Shown here one piece after another: positions 32,901 through 44,900 of a stretch of DNA of 64,000 nucleotides. The stretch comes from Cocos nucifera (lineage: Eukaryota > Streptophyta > Magnoliopsida > Arecales > Arecaceae): assembly GCA_006176705.1 (NCBI GenBank), contig QRFJ01004271.1, positions 1-64,000 on the forward strand, written 5' to 3'. The notes beneath the pieces were generated by a model. It had not been told where the DNA came from, did not search any database, and saw only the letters and a list, made by a program, of their open reading frames with translations. Both the position numbers and the translations under genes were made by a program. Positions within the stretch are counted from its first letter, which is position 1, and every line of letters begins with the position of its first letter.

Positions 32901-33860
32901 ACTTGGACACTTTAGAACTTCGAAGAAAACTTACTTAGCTCATTTGGGACTAGGATGGCTAATTTGGAGAGAAGATCGACAAAGAAGATCGACCCTGATA
33001 TTTTCTGCTCTCGGAATTTGTTGAATGTTGAAACTATTGAAGGATGAGGTCAGGCTCCTCATTTTTTTAGATATTTCATCTTGCTCCCCTTCTGAGTTTC
33101 ATAATTACCACTAACTTGTCCTACTATCAACCAAAAATCACTATAAGCCTAAAGCCGATCTACCTCCAGTTCTCTGGCTATCTTCAACCCCGCAATTAGA
33201 GCCTCATATTTTGTCCCATTGTTTGTTGCAGAAAATTCAAAATGCAATGCATATTTGACGATGATTCCCTCGGGATTAACCAAGATCAGTCCCGCATCTG
33301 CACCAAAAGCATTGGATGAACCATCCACATACAAGGCCCAGAAGCCCTCAGGGAGATCTGCTCTTTCTTCAATGGAGCTCAATCGCAACCATGGCACATT
33401 AGCTACATTTTGCTCAAGTTCTGCTTCATTCAGAATAGTGTATTCTATTATAAAATCAGTCAGTATTTGAGCTTTAATGGACGATCGAGGTTGAAAATTG
33501 ATGTCAAACTCAGTTAATTCGATCGCCCATTTTACTATTCTCTCTGAGGTATCGGGCCGATAAAGGACTTCCTTAATGGGTTGATCAGAGAAAAAAGTGA
33601 TTGTGTGTTCTTGAAAATAAGGTCAAAGCTTCCTAGCTGTAATCAATAAGGTATAAGTTAAATTTTCTAATTTGGTATACATTGTTTCTGCATCCCTCAG
33701 GATTCTGCTTATATAGTAGATCAGCTTCTAAACTTTAGCTTCTTCTTTGATCAGGATGGCTCCAATCGCTGCTGAAGATACTGCAAGATATAAGAATAGC
33801 TCTTCTCCAGGTTCAGGCTTGGCTAGGAGCGGAGGCAAACTGAGATAGTTCTTCAATTCT
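32901..33860 (-). pseudogene. Element H RNase H remnant
   Basis: The clearest piece is 33149-33397: ALYVDGSSNAFGADAGLILV (first catalytic Asp), then SATNNGTKYEALIAGLKIAR (catalytic Glu). Upstream on the minus strand are the connection-domain phrases (YTLLI and FFSDQPIKEVLYRPDTS-like fragments around 33530-33650), in several frames. A second archaeal-type RNase H, which some Tat/Ogre elements carry, was not recognised. Confidence 0.75.
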
Positions 33861-34783
33861 TCAAAGGCCTACTGGCACTTATGAGTCTAGTTGAAGTTCT
33901 TGGGCTGTTTAAGTACTTAGAAGAAGGGCATGCAATGCTCCGTCGATCTTTAAACAAAGTCATTCAGGGCCGCTACCTTGCTTGTGGTGCTAAACTTCTT
34001 TTATTATTTTTGAGGCGATCATTTCTTGGATGGCTTTCATCTTCTCTGGGTTGGCCTCAATGCCATGCCCTGACACCATGAATCCCAGGAACTTTCTCGA
34101 GGTTACTTTGAAAGCACATTTTGTAGGGTTTAGCTTCATTTTATACTTTTGGAGGGTATTGAAAGTCTTCTCAAGGTCTGCAATGTGACTTGGATAGGAT
34201 TGGCTTTTGATCAACATATCATCTACATAGACCTTCATGTTGCAACCGATCTACTCCTTGAAGGTTTTATTCACCAAATGTTGATAAGTTGTACCTATAT
34301 TCTTTAGCCCAAAGGGCATGACCCTATAATAATAAAGACCACGATCAGTAATAAAAGTAGTCTTCTTCTCATTTTTTGATGCCATCCAAATTTGGTTATA
34401 ATCAGAGAAGGCATCCATGAATGTGAGAAGTTCATGGCCCGAAGTTGCATCACTAGTTGGTCAATCCTAGGCAGGGGGTAGCTATCCTTTGAACAAGTCT
34501 TGTTCAAGTTTGTGAAGTCTATGCACATCCTCCACTTGCCATTTGCCTTTTTGATGAGAACAACATTTGTGATCCAATCACGATAGAGCACTTTTCCAAT
34601 GAATTCTGCTTTAAGAAGCTTGTCGACCTTATCTACAATAGCTTTCTGCCTCTTAGGTGTAAAGCTGCACTTTTTCTGCTTCACTAGCCGATGTTTCAAA
34701 TCCACTTCCAGGCAGTATTCCATGATCTTTGCATCAATCCCAGACATATCCACAGGCATCTAGACGAAACTATCTGCATTCTT
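33861..34783 (-). pseudogene. Element H reverse transcriptase remnant
   Basis: Two open pieces. 34304-34759 holds MSGIDAKIMEYCLEVDLKHR, LLKAEFIGKVLYRDWITNVV, KANGKWRMCIDFTNLNKTC and SYPLPRIDQLV, the fingers and first palm motifs. 33990-34238 begins MKVYVDDMLIKS with an intact YVDD active site and continues FLGFMVSGHGIEANPEKMKA. A frameshift around 34380 and stops near 34245 and 33985 separate the pieces. Gene order and motifs identify a Ty3/gypsy RT. Confidence 0.92.
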
Positions 34784-35169
34784 TTACAAGAAGGTAATGA
34801 GCTGCTTTCTGACCTCTCCTTTCAAACTAGAGCTTATCTTCATAGTATGTTCTTTATTCCCATCATTCAAAGGGATCTCCTTAAGGTCGTTGATGGGTTC
34901 TCTTCTTTCTATAGATAGATCATCACAGGCATCAAGCCCATCTATCGGATAAGGGTCTGCTTGCCTTCCCCCTATAAGGCAATATAGCAATAGTGCCGAG
35001 CTAGTGCCTGATCTTCTCTAACCTTTCCGACTCCATGCTCTGTTGAAAACTTCATTTTTAGGTAGTAAGTCGAAACCGCAGCCTCGAGTGCATTAAAACT
35101 AGATCGGCCAAGGATCGTATTATAGGTAGAAGAAGCTTTAACTACTAAAAAATCAACTTGAGCTTTGGA
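34784..35169 (-). pseudogene. Element H protease-RT linker
   Basis: The minus-strand segment carries YCLIGGRQADPYPIDGLDAC, REPINDLKEIPLND and KISSSLKGEVRKQLITFL. This is the conserved linker that precedes RT in Tat polyproteins. It continues the frame context between the protease (35170 on) and RT. Confidence 0.8.
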
Positions 35170-35769
35170 TTATTTTGGATATTGATCCGCTACTATGGGC
35201 AATGTTATTATTCCTTTCACTGACACTGCATCACCTATGAATCCTACTAATGAAAAATTCATCGGACCCATCCTATCATCAAATATAGATATTTTAGAAA
35301 AAACATCATAAAATAAGACGTCAGCAAAGCTTTCATTATCAATTAAAATATGACGTACATCATAATCAACAATATTTAAAGTAACTACAATCACATCATT
35401 ATATGAAAATTGAACTCTCTGAGCATCCTCTTCAGTGAAAGTGATGAATTCTTTAGTCCACTTTTTCTTTGCTGGTTCTACTGATTCATTGGTCACCCCC
35501 CGTCGATGTCCCCCAATTATGGTGTTGATGATTCCAATGGAAGGCCGATCTCCTTGCACTTCATCTCTCCAAGATGGCTCAGGCTGCAGTGGCACTCTAG
35601 GATGATCTCCTCTTCTCTCTGGCCAGCGCTTAATAAATCGATCTAGCCAACCTCTTCTAATTAATGCCTCAATTTCGTCTTGGAGCTGGATATATTCTTC
35701 AGTGTCATGACCATAGTCATGATGGTAGAGATAGTACTTGTTGGAATTGCACTTGTTGGATGAGTCCAC
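35170..35769 (-). pseudogene. Element H gag C-terminus and aspartic protease
   Basis: A 199-codon open piece. Residues 11-30 (KYYLYHHDYGHDTEEYIQLQ) match the gag zinc-knuckle region of Tat elements, but both expected Cys residues are Tyr. A linker rich in Arg/Pro follows (residues 40-70). Residues 104-160 are the protease: FITFTEEDAQRVQFSYNDVI, then HILIDNESFADVLFYDVF, where the catalytic D-[NST]-G has become D-N-E (residues 144-146). That Gly-to-Glu change should abolish activity. The piece ends in frame near VADQYPK. Confidence 0.9.
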
Positions 35770-37051
35770 ATCCTCTTTAGTCCTAGTAGCTGCTCCTTTA
35801 TCTCCATTAGCACTTGGATCTTTGAGGAGTTCAAGAGAGCATGGTTGTTAAATCTTTTGAGAGGGAAGTTTCATCGGGTCCTTCAATCCAGACTTCCCTA
35901 TCGACGAGCTCGAAGAGAAGTTTGGGCTTGTCTGCGCTCAGGAGGAGTTCGGGAGCATGATCGAGCTTCACTTGGCTTGCTTTCAGGAGCGGGCTTGCTG
36001 GATTCACCTACCTGCCGCTCTCTTATGGCTTTATCATCCTTCAATTTGAAGGCCTCCTCAGCTCGAGCATAACATTCAGCCTAGGCCAACATATCAACAA
36101 AATTTTTAGGATATTTTCTTTTCAGGGAGGATAGAAGATCATTCTTCTAAAGATCATCTTTCAGTGCGGCCATGGCTATAGATTGGTCCAAGTTTCAGAC
36201 CACCAATGTAGTAATATTAAAGCGGCTAATGTAAGCTCAAATAGATTTTTGTTCTTTCTGCTTTATATTGATGAGAAAGTTTGAGCCTCATCTTGGACAT
36301 TAGCTACTTATGAAATGAGTCATAAATTGATGGCTTATTTGGTCAAAAGAGAAGATTATACCCGACTTAAGGCTCAAGTATTAATTTCTCACTACTTCCT
36401 TCAGGATAGATGAAAAATCTCGGCATAGAATGACATCCGATGTGCCATGGAGCAACATCATCATTCGAAGGTGGTCGATTGGATTGAAAGTCCCATCGTA
36501 ACTCTCAAATTGAGAAAGTTTGAAGTTCAGCAGGATGGGATCCTTCATGATTTTGGCGAAGGAGGGATCGATGCAGATGTTATCATGGTAGACTGAAATG
36601 GCATGGCGGAGTTCCTCAATCCATTGGTTCATGTCTTGAAGCTTTTGATCGAGAGCATCACCTCGATTGTAGATCTCAGAGGGTCATAGGCTGTAGATAG
36701 GGAAAGTCTCCTCCAGAGAAGAATCACAATCAGAGCAGGAGCTTCCTACTCTCTGCTTTTCCTTTCTAGGGGTAACGGGTCTGCTGACTCAGGTTGCCCT
36801 TCTTGATGCCAGTTCTTGAAGCTTTGGCTAGGGTTTCTCTAGTTGGACTACCGTCAGGGGCTATTACATGATCTGCACCATTTTAGTGAGGCTCTGAACT
36901 TACTGCATCAATAGGTTGAACTACTCCAAATCCACCATAATCACCGATGGAGGAGGTTGAGGGGTTGGTGATGGAGCAAGGGCAGGCGGATCTACTCGGA
37001 TCTAGCGGTAGAAGCAGTAGACTGCCAGATGGTTATCTTCTTTGGAGGCAT
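35770..37051 (-). pseudogene. Element H gag remnant
   Basis: Gag starts at the minus-strand ATG at 37051 (MPPKKITIWQS). The best-preserved block, 36381-36632, reads MNQWIEELRHAISVYHDNIC, then LSQFESYDGTFNPIDHLR and MMMLLHGTSDVILCRDFSS, the capsid start of Tat/gypsy gag. Downstream remnants include QISHQFMTHFI, AEEAFKLKDDKAIRERQ and a Ser/Arg-rich tail (ESKPSEARSCSRTPPE). At least five frameshifts or stops break it. Confidence 0.85.
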
Positions 37052-37156
37052 TTCTGGAGCAAAAAAAGATCAAACAAAAATAAATTCAAAGAGATTAGGA
37101 GAGGAAGAAGGCAGATAAGATCGACTAGATAGTCCTTTTAGAACAAGAGCTCCGAG

Positions 37157-37174
37157 GCCCTTCCTCTAGCACCA
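37157..37174 (-). promoter_or_regulatory. Primer binding site of element H
   Basis: On the minus strand tggtgctagaggaagggc lies 4 nt past the LTR end. TGG starts the acceptor-complementary site; the rest does not match initiator-Met tRNA, so another tRNA primes, as is usual in Tat elements. I cannot name the tRNA with certainty. Confidence 0.65.
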
Positions 37175-37178
37175 ATTC

Positions 37179-38366
37179 TATTGGTCCAAAAATTTATGAG
37201 GATGCCAGAGGTAACTGGAGTGGAAAAGATGAGGCCACTGATTGGACCTGCAAAACAAAATCCTAACTAGAGGTGGATGGCTCCGATAGGATCCTTCGAT
37301 GCTCAAGTCAGTTTTTTGATCAACTGGAATGGAATGCTCAGAAAAATAGAGAAGCAAAATAATAAGAGAGAAGAGTACTTAAAGAAAAAACACATCTGGA
37401 GGATTTCTTTTATAGATAAATCATGTAACAAACTGATGGTGATAGCCATAACCATCTAGTAGTGGGTCGCTCAAGCCACATGGAATTTATTACGAAGGAT
37501 GAGTTATCGCTTATCGTGACTTGTAGACGGTGGAGATTTCTTTGTTGAAGTTTAAATGTAGGTTGGAGACTTTAGTATATACGGTGGACTTATGATCGAT
37601 CGAGGTCCATTGGGAGCAATGTCTAGTGGCTTTAAGAAGTTCGGAAGCCTCCTGGGTCATGCGCAAGTAGGTGCCTCCTAAATTGAGACCTGAAGTTCCA
37701 TGCTCCATCCTTCATGAAGCAGTTGTCATGAATTAGTGATTTGATGAGATTCTTTTGGATGGTTCCAACTGACAGGCACAGCATGGACTAAGTAGGTCCA
37801 CGACTGGCTGAAAAAAGCCTATCCTGAAAGGTATTTGAATGAAAGGACCTCGACTGAAGGAAGCACGATTAGAAAGAGTGCATTTGGAAAGAGTCCACCT
37901 GGAAGGAGTGCTGCTAGAAGAAATTCATCCAAAGGGAGTGTGCCTAGAGGAGTTCATTTGGAAGGAGCGCAACTGGAGAAGTTTGTTCGGGAGGAGCGCG
38001 ACTGGAGAAGTTTGTTCGAAAAGAGCACGATTGGAGGAGTTCATCCAGAAGAAGTGTGAATGAAGGAGTTTATCCAAAAGGAACACGACTGGAGGAGTTC
38101 AACTATAAGGAGCACGTTGTCCATGATATATAAAACTTCAACTATCTTCAAAACTCATCACCAATCAAGATCGAGAGGGTGAAACTTTGGTCCTATCATT
38201 CATTCTAAATTAAGAAGCAAGATTAATTAAATAATGATTTTCTATACTATTCAAGATCGTCCGACCCAGTTCAATGGTATGGACTTGTTGTTAGGAGGAT
38301 CAGCGAATTTCTTTGGAATGGGGGTTGGCAACTAAGGACTTCGATGGGGGTTATTTTACCCCCAAC
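37179..38366 (-). repeat. 5' LTR of element H (1188 bp)
   Basis: On the minus strand it starts TGTTGGGGGTAAAATAACCC. It matches 10360-10635 plus 15001-16054. It contains the 29-bp minisatellite with about six units (37930-38115). The target duplication ctagg follows at 38367. Confidence 0.9.
37930..38115. repeat. 29-bp minisatellite in 5' LTR of H (about 6 units)
   Basis: Units such as gaaggagcgcaactggagaagtttgttc repeat six times, against about ten in the other LTR. The open frames across it in two registers are repeat artefacts. Confidence 0.85.
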
Positions 38367-38371
38367 ACTAG

Positions 38372-38746
38372 GGATTATGATAGATTATGTTATAAATAGT
38401 GACATAAGAGCTTAGTTTCAAGGATCCTTAGAATTCATTGGAAAGGTTGAAAGTTGGATAGAAATTAGATCATGAGACGTCTCTATTTATGCATGCTTTC
38501 TTGTCAATAAATCTATGTTATTTTGTTTCAAATATTATTGTTTTGCTTACATTACTTAAAATCAAGAATGGCACTCCGCCATCATTGTAGCCAATAAATA
38601 AGTGATTCGATAAGAGGTTCTCAAGATGAAGTTCCTCATGAATCGATGATTGAGATCCCACAAGATCAAGAGCATTTAAATCAGAATGTGAATCCTGATG
38701 TTCAATAGAAGTAGTGGTTAATTAGCTAGCTATAAATCAATAATCT
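38372..38746 (+). pseudogene. Start of gag region of the old gypsy element (interrupted)
   Basis: It continues 10276-10354 after removal of H. A possible start at ~38569 reads MALRHHCSQ, stop, ISDSIRGSQDEVPHESMIEI, PQDQEHLNQNVNPDVQ, plausible for a gypsy gag N-terminus but too short to classify. It is cut by the CACTA element at 38747. Confidence 0.4.
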
Positions 38747-38760
38747 CACTATAAGAATAT
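38747..38760 (+). repeat. Left terminus of CACTA transposon
   Basis: cactataagaatat compares with CACTACAAGAAAA-type ends. It lies at the break in the gypsy gag sequence and just before the subterminal repeats. Confidence 0.7.
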
Positions 38761-38859
38761 TGAATATTAGTGATGACAAATATGCCATTACTAATAAGGC
38801 TATTTTTTGATGATAAATAGTGACCAAGAAAACTACCATCATAAAAAATAAAAAAAATA

Positions 38860-39490
38860 TTAGCAATGTCATGTTTGGCCTTTAGCAATGGCAAGTTTTG
38901 ACACTAATAAAAAATATTTTTTTTAATTTAGTTCTAAGATTATTAGCAACGACAGAAAGCCGTCGTTAGTACTAAAGTAATTTTATTTTTTTTAATTTGA
39001 TTCAAATATTATTAGTGATGGATAATTATTATTAGAGATAGCAAGAAGCCATTGATAATACTAAAGTAATTTATTTTTAAAATTTGATTCTAATATTATT
39101 AGCAATGAAAAATTATTATTAAAGATGGCATCATGCCATCACTAATACTAAAGTAATTTTATTTTTTTAATTTGATTCTAATATTATTACTAGAGATGGC
39201 ATAAAGTCGTCGTTAATACTAAAATAATTTTTTTTAAAATTTGGTTCTAATATTATTAGCAATGAAAATTTATTATTAGAGATGGCATGAAGCTTTCACT
39301 AATACTAAAGTAATTTTATTTTTTTATTGATTCTAGGATTATTAGCGATGAAAATATATTATTAGTAATGGTATGAAGCCATTACTAATACTGAAGTAAT
39401 TTTATTTTTTTATTTGGTTTTAGGATTATTAGCGATGGAAATATGTTATTAGCAATGGTATGAAGCGATTGCTAATACTGAAGTAATTTT
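38860..39490. repeat. Subterminal tandem repeats of CACTA transposon
   Basis: About seven units of ~70-92 bp are marked by aatactaaagtaattt near 38967, 39057, 39149, 39218, 39304, 39388 and 39477. Each carries a dyad of the form attagcgatgg...ccatcactaat. Such dyads are the usual transposase-binding sites of CACTA elements. Confidence 0.8.
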
Positions 39491-40194
39491 TTTTTTAAAT
39501 TTAATTTTTATTTTAAAATTTTTAAATATTTTTTAAATTAATATTTATATAATTTAGTTAAATTAGATTTAATATTTAAATAAAATTTATAGTATTTAAT
39601 TAAATTTAGTTAAGTTAGTTTTAAGACTATCATGTATTAGCTAACATCAAGAAAACCAACTGAGTGGCTCTGGTACATGATTTCGTCAAGGAAGTAGTAC
39701 TCACCAAAGAGGTAGCACTCACCAAAGCGAAGGCAGCAAATGATAGAAAGGCAAAAGCAGCTGCGACAGCCATAATGGAGGAGAGAGAAAGAGAAGAGAA
39801 TAAAATAAACTATTCTTGGTAGCTAGGTTTATAGAGAAGAAGAAAATCAAGACCTATCTATAGCTAAAAAGTTAGACCCTATAAATGCATTTAGAATATA
39901 TATATATATTTGACTTTAAGACTACATACTCGATTAGATTTTATGAACATAACTTCTTTAACATTATTTTTGATCAGTGGTAGATGGTGCACCATAGTAG
40001 ATCTATCCCTAAGCTCGCCAATCAATCTCGATCCTCCATCAGAGAGATCATCAAACTCTATAAAATGTCAAGCATGAAAAGCAGCCATATGTGCATAATA
40101 TGCTAGAAGAACTATCTAAGAAAAGATGTTATGTAAGAAAGTAGACAACCACGAGAGTAGGCACAAATTAACAAGTATAAAATGTGGAGCAGAA
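39491..40194. other. AT-rich segment with an unassigned coding-like patch
   Basis: 39665-39830 can be read VALVHDFVKEVVLTKEVALT, KAKAANDRKAKAAATAIMEE, a lysine/alanine-rich helix-like peptide without a start. I recognise no family. The rest has no clear content beyond an (at)n run near 39895. Confidence 0.3.
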
Positions 40195-40470
40195 AGGCTT
40201 ATTAGCAACGGCATTTTGTCCATCGCTAATAATACTTATTAGCGATAGATGAATTATTATTAGCAATGGCAAAAGCTGTCACTAATAAATTTAAAATTTT
40301 TAAAAAATTTTAGTTATAATTATAATTAAATTAATTAATTATCGATGGCTATTAGCAACAATAAGATTAGCTATCACTAATAATTTTGAAAAAAAATTAT
40401 GTAAAAATTTTTAAAAAATATTTTTTAATTATTAGTATTAGCGATGGAGCTCTATTTCTGGTGACAATAT
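40195..40470. repeat. Second block of CACTA dyad repeats
   Basis: ttattagcaacggcattttg, ccatcgctaataatac, ttattagcaatggcaaaagc and gtcactaataa repeat the subterminal dyad in both orientations. Confidence 0.7.
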
Positions 40471-40494
40471 TGTGATGGTTGATTTCCTGTAGCT

Positions 40495-41140
40495 AATACT
40501 CCCCCACATTGTAGGAAATAAATTTTCGCTTGCACGCACTCTTCCTCTTCCCTTCCTATGATTCTCCTCTCACCGATGCCTAAACCCCCCCAATCCTCCT
40601 TTCCTCCCTCCCCACCCCATCTCTCTAGCATCCGCGGCCTTGAGCCTATGTCCCTCCATGACTGTGGCTGCACTCCCACCAGCACGTAAATTCTCCTCTA
40701 CCCCTCCAACCCCCTTTTGCTCCCTCCTTGCCCCATCCCTCTAGCATCCTGTGGCCCTGAGCTTGCATCTCTCCATGCCCCTGGCCACCCTCTTGCCAAT
40801 GCCCAAACCCCCCTCAACCCACTCCAACTCCCCTTTCCTCCCTCCCCACCCCATCCCTCGCTGCCCCTCCAGCATCCTGCAGCCCCAAGCTCGCTTCTCT
40901 CCATGCCCATGGCCACCCCGACCCTGACATTGCTAGCCCAACCTCGCGCCCTCAAGCCCATGTCCCTCCACATCCATGGCCACCCCGACCTCGCCAGCCC
41001 CAATGTTGCTGGCTTGACCCCACAGCCCCAGTATCGCTGCTCCAATCCCGCAGCCTAACCCGCACTGGCTTCCTATGGCCCCACCACCCTCGAGCCGTCT
41101 CCTAGTTGTTGTGACCCCACGGTCCTATCCCTAAGCCATT
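40495..41140. other. GC-rich, proline-coding block in CACTA transposon
   Basis: A C-rich block with repeated phrases (ctccctccccaccccatcc, catgcccatggccaccccgacc, tccctccacatcc) is open on both strands for ~110 codons. Peptides are Pro/Leu/Ala-rich with no recognisable domain. It occupies the same place, after the left subterminal repeats, as the block at 11425-12045, suggesting a shared structural feature and not a random capture. It may be the promoter or leader of the transposase gene. Confidence 0.55.
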
Positions 41141-41990
41141 TGCTTGCTATTGTGAGTATTAGTGATGGCTAATATCATCACTAAAAATTAATTTTTTATT
41201 TAAATTATATTAATTAAATATAATTAGATATTAAAAATTAAATTAATAAAATATTAATTTAATTAATTTATTAGATATTTATTTAATTAATTAATTAATT
41301 AGAAGCATGGGACTTGGGTCTCAGCATGTAGAGCACTCGGATCGAGGGAAGGTGCCGGGCAACATTGCAAACATGGGATTGGGGCATGTCCTGTGCATTC
41401 AGGCCTTGGGTCATTGTTGGTGTCTAGGGCAGCCAGTCCTCGCATAAGAACCGAGTGCATATTCTCCGACATCCTATAATTGGATGTTAATTTAAGTAAT
41501 TAATTAGATATTATTTTTTAAAAAGATTTCATATATATGGAACCATAGACATGTCTTTTGATTAATATACATATTCTACTATATTCATATATTTATATAT
41601 TTTTGTATGGGTGGAAGAATTATATACATTCGTTAGTTGATTGTCCACTATAGATAGTTTAAAAAATGTAGATAATTCTATAGATCATTATAGTAATCAA
41701 ATAGTATGTTGAGGGTTCGAAGAAAATTTTAGATAGTATTTTTTTTTAGTTCTTTTCATATATCTTCAGCTGTATGGAAAGAACTAAGAAAAAATACTGC
41801 TGAAATTTTTTTCAATCTCTATTACATATCATTCAATTATTATAATTGATCTATAAAATTAATGCATTTTGTGAATGGGATAGGACTTTTTATACTTATT
41901 AGTTGATTATATGATGCATTTACTATGATAGAATTAATTTGCAGTTGCTTTGTATATATTTATATATACAGAATTTTTAGATAATGTGCA
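41141..41990. other. AT-rich spacer before transposase
   Basis: One more dyad copy (gtattagtgatggctaatatc at ~41157) occurs, then AT-rich sequence and a 170-bp mixed-composition patch (41305-41475, gaagcatgggacttgggtctc) of unknown origin. No coding region is recognised. Confidence 0.4.
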
Positions 41991-41995
41991 ATGGA

Positions 41996-44900
41996 CCATA
42001 GTTGGATGGACCATCGAGTAGTTGATGGGATGATTTCTACTGAATATAGGAAGGATGTAGGGTACTTCTATGATTTTGGTTTTAAGAATACAGCACTCTT
42101 ATATCAAGGATGGGCTCATTGCCCTTGTAATAAATAAAGCAATAGAGAATTGTTTGATAGGAATGCAATTACTATCCATTTGTATAAGAATGGATTTATG
42201 CCCAACTATAAGTATTGGTACCTGCATGGAAAGACGTGAGAGAAAGTTATAAAGATTAGAAGCGAGCAGGATAGAGACACGAATAGAATGGTAGATGTGG
42301 TTATGGGGATGAGACTGGTCCTGAATTTAACTGAAATATGAAGGATGATCTAGAAGCTGGCAGTAGTGATTTCTATCATATGCTGAAAGATGCTGATGAA
42401 ACATAAGCTGGGATGTGAAATACATATTGTATTATTAGTTGTGCCAGAGTTAGTGAATTTGAAAGCCAAGTTTAATATGACAGTCAATTGTTATGATAGG
42501 ATGGTAGCAAAAATAAAGAAGATGCTACCTAAAGATGAGAAGCTTGTTGGGACCTTCTATGCTTCAAAGAAAATAGTGAAAGGACTAGGCATAGGATACG
42601 AGAAGATAGATGCATGTCGTATTGATTGCATACTTTTCTACAAGGACCAACTGAAGAGCTTATGTGATGCATGTGGTGAAAGCCGATTTAAGCTGAGATA
42701 AGAGGATAGAAATGAGAAGAGCATACCATATAAGGTTCTTCGATACCTTCCGCTCACTCCTAGGCTTCAAAGGCTTTACTTATCCAAGAGTACTACAGAG
42801 TAGATGAGATGGCGCAAAGAAAGGATTCGCAACCACTCTAATATGATGAGTCATACGTTGGACAGCGAGGCATGGAAGTAATTTGATCCTTGCCATCCTA
42901 TATTTGCTCAAGAATCATGCAATATCTTACTGGGTCTATTAATGGATGGCTTTACATTGTTCAATCATGCAGTAGCCTCTTACTTATGTTGGTTAGTTTT
43001 TATTACTGTATACAATCTCCCGCCTAGGATGTGCATGAAAGAATATAACATCTTTCTTACATTAGTCATTCCTGGAACATGATATCCTGGTAGAAGCATT
43101 AATGTATATCTAAGGCCCCTTGTTGATGAGCTAAAATTCTTATGATTCAATAGCATATATACTTTTGATGCATCGAAGAAGAAGAATTTTGTAATAAAGA
43201 CTACATTGATGTGGACAATTAGCAATTTTCCTACTTATGGGATGCTATTAGGATGGAGCACTCATGAGAAGCTTCCATGTCCCTATTATTTGAAGAATGC
43301 AAAATTATTTCAGCTTTTGCATGGTTGTATGTTCTGCTAGTTCGATTGTCATCGTCAATTTCTTTTTGAGCATCATTCTTTTCGAAAGCAGCGAGATAAT
43401 TTTAGAAGAAATAAGATAAAAAAAAACCATGCACCCCCATGCCTAAGTGGTATGAAAGTATTTCAAAGGATATCCCAACTAGATGAAGTCTAGTTTGGCA
43501 TGATATTTAATAGCAGAAGCCTCAGAGGTTTGGTAGAATTCATGACTGGATGAGCAAAGCATCTTCTAGGAATTGCCATACTGGTCCACCAATTTGATCC
43601 ATCATAATCTTAACGTCATGTATATTGAGAAGAATATATTCAATAATATTTTCTACACTATTATAGATGTCAAGGGAAAAACGAAGGACAATCCCAAAGC
43701 TCGAGCAGATCTAAAGAATATATGCAAGCATCCTCAGTTAGAGCTTGTTGAGGTGTCACTTGAAAAATTTTTGAAGCCAAAAGAATCTTATATTTTAACG
43801 AGGAAGTACTAGTTGAAGGATGTTTGTGAATGGTGTAAAAGTCTTAAATTTCTAGATGATTATACAAGTAATCTAGCTCGGTGTATCAATATTAAAGATA
43901 GCAAGTTCTATGGGCTGAAGAGCCATGACTACCATATCTTCATGCAATGAGTACTCCTATTGACTTGGTGTGATCTCCTTCCCAACTCCATATGGGAGTT
44001 CTTTGACCAAGCTTAGCCTTTTCTTCTGATATATTTGTGCTATCAAACTATCCACTGACCACATCTCTAGTCTTGAGGCTAGCAATATAGAGATCATATG
44101 CAAGTTAGAAAAAATATTTTCTCCTAGCTTCTTCGACTTCATGGAAAACCTCATGATTCATCTGATGTATGAAGTTAGGATGGGGAGACTAATGCAGTAC
44201 AGATGGATATATCCATTTAAAAGATACATGCATAGTTTCAAGAAGAAAGTGAAAAATAAGGCTTAAGTCGGAAGTTCTATTATGGAGGCTTATATAATAA
44301 AAGAAATTCAAATTTCAGTCAACCTACTTTAATCCCAGTATGCAGACAAAGCTGACTCAAATTGATCAACATGATGATGGTGGTGAGGGATCAGAGGTGG
44401 AGATCTCAATATTTGCCTATCCTACTCATAAATTTGGGCACGAGGTTCATCGAGTGTTGACTAATACTAAATTTTGATAGGTAGAGACATATGTTTTGCT
44501 AAACTGTACAGAGGTCGACACATATATTAAGTAAGCATCCTTCACTATCTCAACATTTTAATCACTTGTCATCATATACTTATCTTATGCATGTATAGGC
44601 AATATGATGAGATGCTGAGATGGGACAACCCATAGATAAGCGAGGAAGAAATTCTTACTTTGTGCTCATAGAACTTTGCAAATTGATTCCATCAATCGGT
44701 AAGCTTAACCATTGTCATTTTATTTAATTTAATTTCTCTAATTTATTTCTTTTATAATACGTAGATCATGTAAGGCAGCGAATGCATACCTAAGAAGCTA
44801 AAATCATTAGATTACAGGCTAATAAAGTACATGACATATTATAATGGCTGTAATGTAAATAGTTTCAAATTTCATGCACAGCAATATGGAGAACATAAAA

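Larger units (their letters stand above)
10360..38366 (-). mobile_element. Element H: Tat-type Ty3/gypsy retrotransposon, split by two later insertions
   Basis: A perfect 5-bp target duplication ctagg (10355-10359 and 38367-38371) brackets the element. Transcription runs right to left: 5' LTR 37179-38366, PBS 37157-37174, gag, protease, RT, RNase H, integrase (to 31624), a tandem-repeat spacer, plus-strand antisense genes (16747-19781), 3' LTR 16054-10360. Removing the CACTA-like insertion and element C leaves about 12.9 kb. Gag-pol sequence, the PBS and the antisense Transposase_28-type gene all point to the Tat group. Every domain carries stops, frameshifts or active-site changes. Confidence 0.9.

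Noticed and set aside
37835..38063. Two 74-codon ORFs in different frames with repeated Glu-Gly-Val-His-Leu patterns.
   Set aside because: They are translations of the 29-bp LTR minisatellite, not genes.
40698..41058. Overlapping Pro- or Gly/Trp-rich ORFs on both strands of the second GC-rich block.
   Set aside because: Same artefact of composition; no family match.
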